Below are positions 1 through 6,157 of a stretch of DNA of 25,822 nt, in pieces (the stretch's first letter is position 1; each line of letters opens with the position of its first letter). The notes under the pieces were generated by a model. The model was not told the origin of the DNA. It did not search any database and saw only the letters and a program-made list of their open reading frames with translations. Position numbers and translations under genes: made by a program. Origin of the DNA: a virus; IMG/VR virus record IMGVR_UViG_3300034104_002124, positions 1 through 25,822 of that record; one strand, given 5' to 3'.

Positions 1-220
1 TATCGTAATATGGTAAAGTTTCTTTCAACTTAGGATCGTACATGAACATGTACATATTACCAGGTTCAATTTTAGAGGTAAGATCCCCTAAGTCAGTTTT
101 TTTGACATCGTTATAGTCAGTAAGTTGTCCAGCCATTTTTTTGACTGAATTCATATACCAATTAAACGATCTGTCCTGATCGCCTGCGGCTGCTCTTATA
201 TTTTGAAATGGATTTGACAT
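1..220 (-). CDS. Unidentified T4-like phage protein, 5' part only
   Basis: An open frame begins at an ATG (bases 220-218 on the minus strand) and runs off the left edge, giving about 73 residues. It starts MSNPFQNIRAAAGD and includes the stretch MYMFMYDPKLKETLPYYD. I remember similar 'YDP...LPYYD' stretches from conserved proteins of unknown function in marine T4-like phages; that is a memory-based link, not a search. It lies directly downstream of gp4 on the same strand, separated by 42 bases. In T4 gene 2 (DNA end protector) is next to gene 4, but I see no sequence evidence that this is gp2. There is no Shine-Dalgarno sequence before the ATG; instead a TATAAATA late promoter ends 5 bases upstream. 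The C-terminal part is outside the window. Confidence 0.75.
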   Translation of the reverse strand, partial: MSNPFQNIRAAAGDQDRSFNWYMNSVKKMAGQLTDYNDVKKTDLGDLTSKIEPGNMYMFMYDPKLKETLPYYD

Positions 221-221
221 G

Positions 222-237
222 TCATTATTTATAATGA
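222..237. repeat. Perfect 7-bp inverted repeat centred on the late promoter
   Basis: TCATTAT and ATAATGA form a perfect 7+7 inverted repeat around a central TT, and the TATAAATA element lies inside it. It could be an operator-like palindrome or a product of AT-rich composition. It has no GC stem or T-run, so it does not look like a terminator. Confidence 0.4.
226..233 (-). promoter_or_regulatory. T4-type late promoter (TATAAATA), minus strand
   Basis: The minus strand reads TATAAATA, the exact T4 late-promoter -10 element recognised by the gp55-type late sigma factor. It is in the 42-base gap between gp4 and the next leftward gene. T4 late transcripts begin roughly 5-7 bases after this element, which puts the start at or next to the A of the ATG at 220. 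The transcript would then be leaderless. The match is exact, but the element is short and AT-rich, so location is the main support. Confidence 0.6.
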
Positions 238-262
238 TTTATGCAGCATCTAAACAATAACA

Positions 263-712
263 TTATAATCCAAGTTCTTTTTCAGTTATAATTTTAAACT
301 CCCACTTTCTATTTTTACAATATTCAGTAGCAGCCTCCCACTTAGCAAGATTAACTCCCCACTGTTTTACTTCATTGATAAATCTTGCAGTTTTACGTGT
401 GGGAATTTTAGGTTCTTTTGTAAATCTGAGAGGTTTTACTTCTATCAAATACATTTTTTGATTATTGTTTTCATCATTTATTTTAAGATAAAAATCAACA
501 AAATATCTATGTATTCTATTGTCTAAAGGAGAGCGATATGGTATAATGATTTCTTCACTTCCCCATTCTAGCACAGAAGAATTTTTATCACACCAATTCA
601 TAAATTTTAATTCATATCCTGATCTATAAACGATGTTATCAACATCCCCTCGGTATTTTATGGGGTTTCTTGGAATAAATTTTCCTTGATATAATTGTTT
701 GGTGTATGTCAT
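263..712 (-). CDS. gp4: Head completion nuclease, T4 gp4 (gp50) family
   Basis: This 149-residue protein matches the T4 gp4 head-completion family in length and in landmark motifs: GKFIPRNPIKYRGD near residues 11-24, 'YRSGYE' at about 29-34, 'SEEIIIPYRSPLD' at about 52-64, then 'HRYFVDFYLK' and 'YLIEVKP' (residues 88-94). The E (residue 35), D (73) and E-x-K (91-93) resemble the acidic/lysine core of restriction-endonuclease-like TnsA folds, which fits the nuclease-like role proposed for this family. In T4 the protein is needed to finish DNA-filled heads before tail joining. The ATG at 712 gives about ten residues before the conserved GKF start and has no good Shine-Dalgarno sequence. The first codons are copied in a tandem duplication just upstream. 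The gene points away from the tail block, as I remember for T4 gene 4. Confidence 0.85.
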   Translation of the reverse strand: MTYTKQLYQGKFIPRNPIKYRGDVDNIVYRSGYELKFMNWCDKNSSVLEWGSEEIIIPYRSPLDNRIHRYFVDFYLKINDENNNQKMYLIEVKPLRFTKEPKIPTRKTARFINEVKQWGVNLAKWEAATEYCKNRKWEFKIITEKELGL

Positions 713-719
713 AAGATGT

Positions 720-727
720 TATAAATA
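720..727 (+). promoter_or_regulatory. T4-type late promoter, copy 1
   Basis: An exact TATAAATA element in the upstream copy of the duplication, reading toward the fibre-like gene at 807. Transcription would start near 733, leaving a leader of about 74 bases. Confidence 0.55.
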
Positions 728-760
728 ATGAATAAATGTTTAGTGTATGTCATAAGATGT

Positions 761-768
761 TATAAATA
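761..768 (+). promoter_or_regulatory. T4-type late promoter, copy 2
   Basis: An exact TATAAATA element in the downstream copy of the duplication. The predicted start near 774 leaves a leader of about 33 bases with an AGGA ribosome-binding site, which is the most ordinary promoter-to-gene layout in this region. Confidence 0.65.
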
Positions 769-806
769 ATGAATATAAACTATTTATCATAATAGGATTC
801 AAATAA

Positions 807-1682
807 ATGGCAATAACTTTAAGAAACACTAAAGGCATCCCGTTAACCACTGAGGAACTGGATCAAAACTTTAGTGAAATTAGTACAAAAATAGATTCCA
901 GTTCTTTAGGATCTGGTGTGGCTACTTTTTTGGGTACACCTTCTAGTGCAAACTTATTAGCGGCAATAACTAATGAAACAGGAACTGGTGCGTTAGTATT
1001 TGCTACTAGCCCCACATTAGTAACACCAGCACTTGGTACTCCAACAAGCGGTACTTTGACAAACGTAACTGGTCTTCCAATAGCAACTGGTGTGTCTGGT
1101 CTTGGTACGGGTGTAGCAACCTTTCTTGCTACACCTTCTAGTGCAAACTTATTAGCGGCAGTAACTAATGAAACAGGAACTGGTGCGTTAGTGTTTGCAA
1201 ACTCACCCACATTAGTAACACCAGCACTTGGTACTCCAGCGAGTGGTACTGTAACAAATTTAACTGGCACAGCATCTATTAATATTAACGGCACGGTGGG
1301 CGCTACAACAGCAACAACTGGAAATTTTACTAATATCACTGGAAACAATTTAGTAAATACTGTTATTCGAGGCAAAGTTCAAGCACTCGGTAGTATTTCA
1401 GGTGCAGTTACTATAAATATGTCACTTGGTGATACAGTTACTGCGACAATTACGGGCAATACCACATTTTCAATAACTGGTCTTACTAGTGGTTCAACGA
1501 ACACAGTTTATCTTATATTAACCAACAGTGGCGCTGGTACCATTACTTATCCAACAGGTACTACGTTTAATCGAGGAGTTGCTCCAATTACAAGTGCAAC
1601 AGGCAAAACTTTAATTATTCTAGACACTGTAGATAATGGGACTACTTATATGGGTGTTCAATCTTGGCGTAGTTACGCATAA
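807..1682 (+). CDS. Repeat-containing tail-fibre-like structural protein
   Basis: A 291-residue protein. The N-terminus (residues 1-31) has the 'LTTEELDQNF' pattern that opens many phage tail-fibre or virion-fibre proteins. Residues about 38-155 hold two copies of a 65-residue repeat with the core TPSSANLLAA..TNETGTGALVF followed by 'SPTLVTPALGTP' and 'SGT.TN.TG'; the copies are also close at the DNA level (195-base offset). The C-terminal region (about 190-291) is Thr/Gly-rich, probably beta-structured, with 'GAGTITYPTG' and a final 'YMGVQSWRSYA'. This repeat is widespread in marine phage fibre proteins, but its exact receptor role is unknown. It has an AGGA site upstream and is followed after 9 bases by the Thr-rich gene, which suggests co-expression. 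Confidence 0.75.
   Translation: MAITLRNTKGIPLTTEELDQNFSEISTKIDSSSLGSGVATFLGTPSSANLLAAITNETGTGALVFATSPTLVTPALGTPTSGTLTNVTGLPIATGVSGLGTGVATFLATPSSANLLAAVTNETGTGALVFANSPTLVTPALGTPASGTVTNLTGTASININGTVGATTATTGNFTNITGNNLVNTVIRGKVQALGSISGAVTINMSLGDTVTATITGNTTFSITGLTSGSTNTVYLILTNSGAGTITYPTGTTFNRGVAPITSATGKTLIILDTVDNGTTYMGVQSWRSYA
918..1265 (+). repeat. Two 195-bp repeats in the fibre-like gene
   Basis: The segment around 941 and that around 1136 are near-identical copies, 195 bases (65 codons) apart, covering 'TPSSANLLAA' to 'SGT'. Such in-frame repeats allow fibre length to change by recombination. Confidence 0.8.
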
Positions 1683-1691
1683 GGATTTGTT

Positions 1692-3191
1692 ATGAGCTGG
1701 ACTAGAAAATTATTTACATCTGGTGGAAATAATACCAGTGTAGAAACAAGTTTCCCAACTAATACCACTACAAGTTGGAATACAAATACTACTAGATTAA
1801 CTAATATTCTAACTAGTAGAAGTACCACTACTGTTTGGGAAATTCCAGGTAACACAACTACTACATTTTTAACTAGTAGAACAACATCTGGAAATACTAG
1901 TTTTTCAACTTTAACTACTTTTCCGACTTTAACTACTTTTTCAACAGATACATTGTATTCAACAAATACATTGTATTCAACTAATACACCTGTTCCAACA
2001 ACTACTAACTGGAATACAAGCACTACTTTTTCAACAAATACTCCTGTTCCAACAACCACTGACTGGAACACACTATTAACTGCATATACAGTTCCTACTA
2101 CTTATTCATTAGGAAATACTTCTAGAAATACAACCACTACTTTTCAAACTTCTAGAATTACAAGCGGGTTTACTTTTATTAATACTTCTAGAAATACAAC
2201 CACTACTTTTCAAACTTCTACAAATACAAGCAGAAGCACTACTACATCTTGGTCTAGTTCTTTTAATTTTAATACTACTACATGTTGGCAAACAAATGCG
2301 AACACTTGTAGAAGTACTGACATAGGTATAACCACTTTTCAAACAAGTTTTAATACTAATTTTAATGATACTAATAATGGGTGTATTAATTATAATACAT
2401 ATGGGCAAGAAACATCCAGAGACTCACCTTCTCCTGGATGTACATTACAGTCATGCGACTTAATTAGTCAAACATATGATTCTTATATATCTCCCGAAGA
2501 CGGAGAGACAGAACTTCAATATCTGGCACAGGAATGCTATAGTTGTGCTGTTAACTGTAATGTTAATACTTCTTCAACTACTACAGCTCCAATTCCTGGT
2601 ACGACTTGTTACGATACTTTTTTTAACACTTGTCGGTCAACAAATACATCAGGAACAACAACTGCTAGTAGAAACACTACTACTAATTATACTACATTTT
2701 GGAACTCAAGCCGGCTTACCAATACAGAGTTTGGAACAAATACTACTTTTTTCTCAAATGCTACATTTTGGAATACAAGTAAGTCAACAACTACAAATTG
2801 GACTACAAATTCATCTGTTTCAACTAATGTAGAAGAATATATAAATACTTCTAGAAGTACAAATTCATCTGTTTCAACGAACACTTCTGCGCTTACAAAC
2901 ACTTCTAGAAGCACGAATACGCCGTATTCGACAAATACACCGTATCCAACAAATACACCATATCCGACCAATACTAGTAGAAACACCAATACTACTAGTA
3001 ACACTTTAACAACTGCGTCAGGTACTTTTACAACTGATTTTAATACAAATAGAACAACATCGACAACAAATACTTTTAGTCAAAATACGACTACTCAATT
3101 TACAACAGAAGCAACAACTTCTTGGCAAACTCAATACTCATCGAATACAACAACTACTACCAGTAGAACCACCAGCTGGATAACTGAATAA
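1692..3191 (+). CDS. Thr/Asn/Ser-rich hexapeptide-repeat protein with Cys-rich core
   Basis: A 499-residue protein I cannot assign to a named family. Most of it is Thr, Asn and Ser in a pattern of about six residues, for example STNTLY-STNTLY-STNTPV at about residues 90-107 and TNTPYS/TNTPYP runs at about 405-427, with an aromatic or Pro/Val residue recurring. 'TSR[ST/NT]T' units are frequent. Residues about 198-314 break the pattern and carry ten cysteines (198, 206, 231, 250, 255, 282, 285, 289, 306, 314). I see no signal peptide, hydrophobic segment or catalytic motif. TxT arrays of this type can form regular beta-solenoids, as in insect antifreeze proteins, but that is inference. The AAGGA site near 1682 and the position between fibre genes suggest an exposed virion part. 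The base composition gives long mirror-strand open frames, which are shadows. Confidence 0.8.
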   Translation: MSWTRKLFTSGGNNTSVETSFPTNTTTSWNTNTTRLTNILTSRSTTTVWEIPGNTTTTFLTSRTTSGNTSFSTLTTFPTLTTFSTDTLYSTNTLYSTNTPVPTTTNWNTSTTFSTNTPVPTTTDWNTLLTAYTVPTTYSLGNTSRNTTTTFQTSRITSGFTFINTSRNTTTTFQTSTNTSRSTTTSWSSSFNFNTTTCWQTNANTCRSTDIGITTFQTSFNTNFNDTNNGCINYNTYGQETSRDSPSPGCTLQSCDLISQTYDSYISPEDGETELQYLAQECYSCAVNCNVNTSSTTTAPIPGTTCYDTFFNTCRSTNTSGTTTASRNTTTNYTTFWNSSRLTNTEFGTNTTFFSNATFWNTSKSTTTNWTTNSSVSTNVEEYINTSRSTNSSVSTNTSALTNTSRSTNTPYSTNTPYPTNTPYPTNTSRNTNTTSNTLTTASGTFTTDFNTNRTTSTTNTFSQNTTTQFTTEATTSWQTQYSSNTTTTTSRTTSWITE

Positions 3192-3203
3192 AGGAGATTT
3201 ATA

Positions 3204-3707
3204 ATGTTATATGCTAGAATAAATGTAGAAACTAACGAGGTGTTAGAATATCCTATAAATGAGGTTAAATTGCGTGATCACTTGGTGAATACTTCTCTGC
3301 CAAGAGTTATCACAGATTTTTCTTTAGCGGGAACACAATATGTTTGTGTGCCACCTGTACCTTTTGATAGTATAACTTTAAGACCAACAGAAACCCATCA
3401 GTTAGAAACCACTTCAGCATATTATGATGATGAAACTGATACATGGGTTAGAGTATATGAATTGGTTGAAGTTAGGCCTTCTAAAAGAGCTATTAGAACT
3501 GAATTTCGCTGGAAAGAACTTTCTAAAAGAAGAGCAGCAGCACTGTCAAAACTAGATGCTAAAATTATGCGTAACCTGAGTGAAACTAGACAGGGGTTAG
3601 CTACTACTGAAAATATTGAAGACTTAGATGCCAAAGCACAAGAGTTGAGAGATATGACAAATTTAGATGCATGGGATATTGACGAAAGAACCTTTTTTGA
3701 TGTATAA
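3204..3707 (+). CDS. Tail-fibre-assembly-like small protein
   Basis: A 167-residue protein with a strong AGGAG site 8 bases before the ATG. The N-terminal half (about 1-95) is mixed and beta-rich: it opens MLYARINVETNEVLEYPI, a pattern like phage proteins that follow fibre genes, and includes 'LAGTQYVCVPP'. The C-terminal half (about 100-160) is strongly helical and charged, with 'AKAQELRDMTNLDAWDI' near the end, resembling the helical tails of tail-fibre-assembly chaperones. The position directly after two fibre-like genes supports an assembly or chaperone role for them. I cannot name the family with certainty; a minor virion protein is the alternative. Confidence 0.6.
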   Translation: MLYARINVETNEVLEYPINEVKLRDHLVNTSLPRVITDFSLAGTQYVCVPPVPFDSITLRPTETHQLETTSAYYDDETDTWVRVYELVEVRPSKRAIRTEFRWKELSKRRAAALSKLDAKIMRNLSETRQGLATTENIEDLDAKAQELRDMTNLDAWDIDERTFFDV

Positions 3708-3740
3708 TAAATAATATTTTTATAATGATAGGTTTATATA

Positions 3741-4712
3741 ATGATGCAATCGTTAGAATTAGAACCAAAAAGTGAAGAAGATGTCAAGCCCCTTCTCATA
3801 GAAAATAAAATGTCTGACAGGTATAATGAGCGAAAAAAGATCGGTCCTTATGCCTCAAGATCAGAAAGAAATGCATGGGCAGTAGAAAATGAAGATTTGG
3901 TTCGTTCATTATCTCCTTGGCCCATTACCTATGATGTGGGTGCAATTCAAGGCAATGATTTTAGCGAATTTACTTATACAGAATTTGCCGGCGGCGGCAT
4001 ATGGGTAAACACTCAATCTAGGGAAATAAACTGCCGTCTGATTGACTTTGCATCTAAAGTTGATTCTGGAAAAGAAGGTGAAGAATTATTTGAAAAATTT
4101 GTAGCTTCTTTTTCTGATAAGTATGTGATGGAAGAACTTGATGAGAAATATAAAAACATTAAACATGTTGTATTTTTACCTGGACATAATCTTTTAGATT
4201 TAGTAGATACTGAAGCATTAACTAAACTATTAAAAGAAGAAGATGATGTTCAAGTAAAACCTCATCCACTGACACATGGAGATGCTATTCGATTAGTATC
4301 AAGAAGATGTGGTTGGCAAAAGGTACTTCCTAAAAACATTTCAGGTGCTAAACTACTTGAACAATGTGAAACAGTTTACAGTACCACTGCATCTGAAATG
4401 ATTATCACTGGTGCTGCGCTAGGAAAAACTGTTTACGATCTTTCAGTATACAGTGCATCGGGTGCAGGAGTGTATCAACCCATTCATCGTGTCATTTCAT
4501 ATCTACAAAAAAGAGAAGGAAAGGAAGCTGCAAAAAAAGCAATTGCTAATATTATTGCTTGCCCTTGGTCAGGGGTAGTTTTCAAATTTCATGATAACTA
4601 TGAAGAAAGAATAAAAATGTATTTTGATAAAGCACTGGAACTAAGAGAATTGTATCGTCCACTGTCTTGTGGTCGTGGTGATTTAGATAAAAAGAAAGAT
4701 GTTAAAAAATGA
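3741..4712 (+). CDS. Possible GT-B-like polysaccharide/glycosyl transferase
   Basis: A 323-residue protein, charged at both ends. The central part (about residues 140-245) looks like the C-terminal nucleotide-sugar half of GT-B or capsule-transfer enzymes: 'VVFLPGHN' strand, 'VQVKPHPLTHGD' (an HP motif), 'LLEQCETVYSTTASEMIITG' and then 'GKTVYDLS'. That order (HP, Ser-rich loop, Glu on a helix, G-K-x-V-x-D) resembles KpsC/KpsS and CDP-glycerol transferases. This is an analogy, not a confirmed hit, and the first 100 residues are not recognised. The gene sits behind fibre genes and overlaps the next one by ATGA, so the two are translationally coupled. Two adjacent ATGs (3741, 3744) are possible starts, and an in-frame ATG at 3810 is another option. 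It might modify a virion protein or act on host glycans. Confidence 0.45.
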   Translation: MMQSLELEPKSEEDVKPLLIENKMSDRYNERKKIGPYASRSERNAWAVENEDLVRSLSPWPITYDVGAIQGNDFSEFTYTEFAGGGIWVNTQSREINCRLIDFASKVDSGKEGEELFEKFVASFSDKYVMEELDEKYKNIKHVVFLPGHNLLDLVDTEALTKLLKEEDDVQVKPHPLTHGDAIRLVSRRCGWQKVLPKNISGAKLLEQCETVYSTTASEMIITGAALGKTVYDLSVYSASGAGVYQPIHRVISYLQKREGKEAAKKAIANIIACPWSGVVFKFHDNYEERIKMYFDKALELRELYRPLSCGRGDLDKKKDVKK

Positions 4713-4885
4713 AACCTGAACATCGAAAAAGAGCAGAGATATGTAATTCTTGTGAACACTTAAATAAAACAATAAGTGTTTGCAAGAAATGTGGTTGCTT
4801 CATGCCCGCCAAAACCCGTTTAAACTGGGCATCATGTCCAGTTGGCAAATGGGATAAAATAATCATCAAAGAAATTAAAGAATAG
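4709..4885 (+). CDS. 58-residue zinc-ribbon protein
   Basis: A short open frame of 58 codons whose ATG overlaps the TGA of the upstream gene (ATGA). It has two Cys pairs, C12-x2-C15 and C25-x2-C28, with extra C30 and C43 in 'CKKCGCFM' and 'CPVGKW'. Four of these can bind one zinc ion in a ribbon. I remember similar tiny 'ICxxC...CxxCGCFM..K.....CPxGKW' proteins in marine T4-like phages, where their role is unknown. Coupled translation suggests it works with, or is dosed with, the glycosyltransferase-like protein. Too short to be listed by most length cut-offs, but the motif is clear. Confidence 0.8.
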   Translation: MKPEHRKRAEICNSCEHLNKTISVCKKCGCFMPAKTRLNWASCPVGKWDKIIIKEIKE

Positions 4886-4894
4886 ATTATTTAT

Positions 4895-4902
4895 TATAAA
4901 TA
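4895..4902 (+). promoter_or_regulatory. T4-type late promoter upstream of gp48
   Basis: An exact TATAAATA element in the 48-base gap between the zinc-ribbon gene and gp48. Predicted initiation near 4908 leaves a leader of about 26 bases. It would drive the rightward baseplate block. Confidence 0.65.
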
Positions 4903-4931
4903 GTGTAAATTACTTCATTAGAGTTTACACT
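4902..4931 (+). repeat. 8-bp inverted repeat in the gp48 leader
   Basis: AGTGTAAA (4902-4909) and TTTACACT (4924-4931) are perfect reverse complements with a 14-base loop that holds the only Shine-Dalgarno-like bases (TTAGAG). The right arm ends 2 bases before the gp48 ATG. The left arm overlaps the promoter end and predicted start site, so full pairing requires a transcript that reads through from upstream. Confidence 0.55.
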
Positions 4932-4933
4932 TC

Positions 4934-6157
4934 ATGTCGAGACGATCACAAGTTGCCCGCGAACAGCGGGAACGTCAACCAAATCAAGGTACTCAAGGTC
5001 CTCAGCTAGAGGAAACTCTAGAATCGCGCAGGCAACGAGAGCGTCTAGAATTTCTAGAAAAAGATGCTAATACTCCACTAAAAATAATTAGCTCTCCTAC
5101 AACACATCAATATCCTTTAACTTTAGAAAATAAAGAAGAGTTTGTACACAGTGTTATTTTTTACATTAATGCTAGAAATAATACTAGAGTAGGCGCAGCT
5201 TCAGCATCACAACTTGCTAATAATACCGCGTTTCAAGACGCACAAAAAGTTCTTGGTGAACAACTTGCCAGTGAAAATCGTTTAAAGTCAGAATCTGCTG
5301 ATGCTTTTTTAGCATCAGTGGCAGCCGTTGCAACTGCTACCTCTGTATATGGTGTTGTCAAAACTTCAGTTGAAGGAGGATCGCCAGGTGGAAAAATTAT
5401 CGAAACTGGAACCCTGGCGCTCGGCGTTGCTGCGGCCGTAGGTGTTGGTACTGAGGCTACTTCAACTGTAAGATTGCTTTCTGCAATTGAACTATATGTC
5501 TCAGCACCTCCTTCTGCTGAATATGCTGCTGAATGGCAAAACGCTGACATAGGCGCTCTTGCGGGAACATTAGCATCAGGTGGCATAGGAGCAAATGGAG
5601 CAAAGTTAGATTTTAAAGATATTTTGGAAGATGGAGGTTCTTTGGCGACATTTGCTGGTAGAAGCATAATACAAGCAGCAGCCGCAGCTCCCAGAGAATT
5701 CGGAATTACAGGTGATCTGGGAGCAGGAATAGAAGCAACTAGTAAAAAAGTAGCAAATCCTTATAGAGAACAATTATTTAAAAATATGGGATTTCGATCA
5801 TTTGGATTTTCATACAAATTTAATCCAAGAAATACCGCAGAATTAACTTCAGTTATGGAAATTATACAACTTTTTAAATATCACATGCACCCTGAAATAG
5901 ATACTTCTAGATTATTTTTGATATATCCTTCCGAATTTAATATTGAATACCGTTATAAGGGTAAAATAAATGAATATATACACAAAATTTCCACATGTGC
6001 ATTAACCAATGTTAGAGTTACTTACGGTAGTTCAGATTTTACAACATTTTCTGGTACGTCCGGCGCCCCCTCTGAAATTAATTTAGACTTGACATTCTCA
6101 GAATTGGAAACTCTTTCTAACAATAGAATAGGACAAAATTGGAGGAATAGTTATTAA
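4934..6157 (+). CDS. gp48: Baseplate tail-tube cap, T4 gp48 family
   Basis: A 407-residue protein assigned to gp48, which caps the hub and starts tail-tube polymerisation. T4 gp48 is 364 aa. The N-terminus is very charged (Arg/Glu/Gln, residues 1-45). Residues about 60-80 include 'HQYPLTLENKEEFVHSVIFYINAR'-type beta structure. A long Ala/Gly-rich middle part (about 115-260) contains 'IELYVSAPPSAEYAAEWQN', which is usual for marine gp48. The C-terminal domain (about 285-400), with 'FGFSYKFNPRN', 'IIQLFKYHMHPE' and 'LDLTFSELETL', is the tail-tube-like fold shared with gp19/gp54. It overlaps gp53 by one base (TAATG), so the two are likely coupled. I see no gp54 in the window. Confidence 0.8.
   Translation: MSRRSQVAREQRERQPNQGTQGPQLEETLESRRQRERLEFLEKDANTPLKIISSPTTHQYPLTLENKEEFVHSVIFYINARNNTRVGAASASQLANNTAFQDAQKVLGEQLASENRLKSESADAFLASVAAVATATSVYGVVKTSVEGGSPGGKIIETGTLALGVAAAVGVGTEATSTVRLLSAIELYVSAPPSAEYAAEWQNADIGALAGTLASGGIGANGAKLDFKDILEDGGSLATFAGRSIIQAAAAAPREFGITGDLGAGIEATSKKVANPYREQLFKNMGFRSFGFSYKFNPRNTAELTSVMEIIQLFKYHMHPEIDTSRLFLIYPSEFNIEYRYKGKINEYIHKISTCALTNVRVTYGSSDFTTFSGTSGAPSEINLDLTFSELETLSNNRIGQNWRNSY

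Larger units (their letters stand above)
696..775. repeat. 41-bp-period tandem duplication spanning the gp4 start and a late promoter
   Basis: Bases 702-734 and 743-775 are identical over 33 bases. With one mismatch the match extends to 696-734 and 737-775, a period of 41 bases. Each copy carries a plus-strand TATAAATA element and, on the minus strand, the first codons of gp4 (ATG ACA TAC AC-). The outer copy's ATG (753-751) is out of frame with gp4 because 41 is not a multiple of three; it would encode only about 14 residues. The result is two tandem late promoters for the rightward gene and a decoy start for gp4. Confidence 0.9.
713..806. other. Divergent intergenic region
   Basis: This is the 94-base gap between leftward gp4 and the rightward fibre-like gene. 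It contains most of the tandem duplication, two plus-strand TATAAATA elements and, at 781-788, TATTTATC, which is GATAAATA on the minus strand and is a one-mismatch late-promoter candidate for gp4. An AGGA Shine-Dalgarno-like stretch near 795 precedes the ATG at 807. No RNA gene is apparent. Confidence 0.7.

Noticed and set aside
1-220. Identity as T4 gp2 (DNA end protector)
   Set aside because: Only the position next to gp4 suggests it; I cannot support it from the 73 visible residues.
1412-1419. Late-promoter match inside the fibre-like gene (and others at 2840, 15418, 16144)
   Set aside because: Exact TATAAATA but deep inside genes with no gene start nearby at useful distance; expected at some rate in AT-rich sequence. 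The two in gp7 are copies made by the segmental duplication.
863-2408. Minus-strand open frames across the fibre-like and Thr-rich genes
   Set aside because: They lie opposite strongly patterned repeats, have Val- or Ser-rich repetitive products, and lack ribosome sites. They mirror the repeat codons of the real genes.
2476-2832. 118-codon plus-strand frame inside the Thr-rich gene
   Set aside because: Out-of-frame reading of the same repeats, without its own ribosome-binding site.
3708-3740. Late promoter before the glycosyltransferase-like gene
   Set aside because: The AT-rich gap has ATAATAAATAAT but no exact TATAAATA, so I do not call it.
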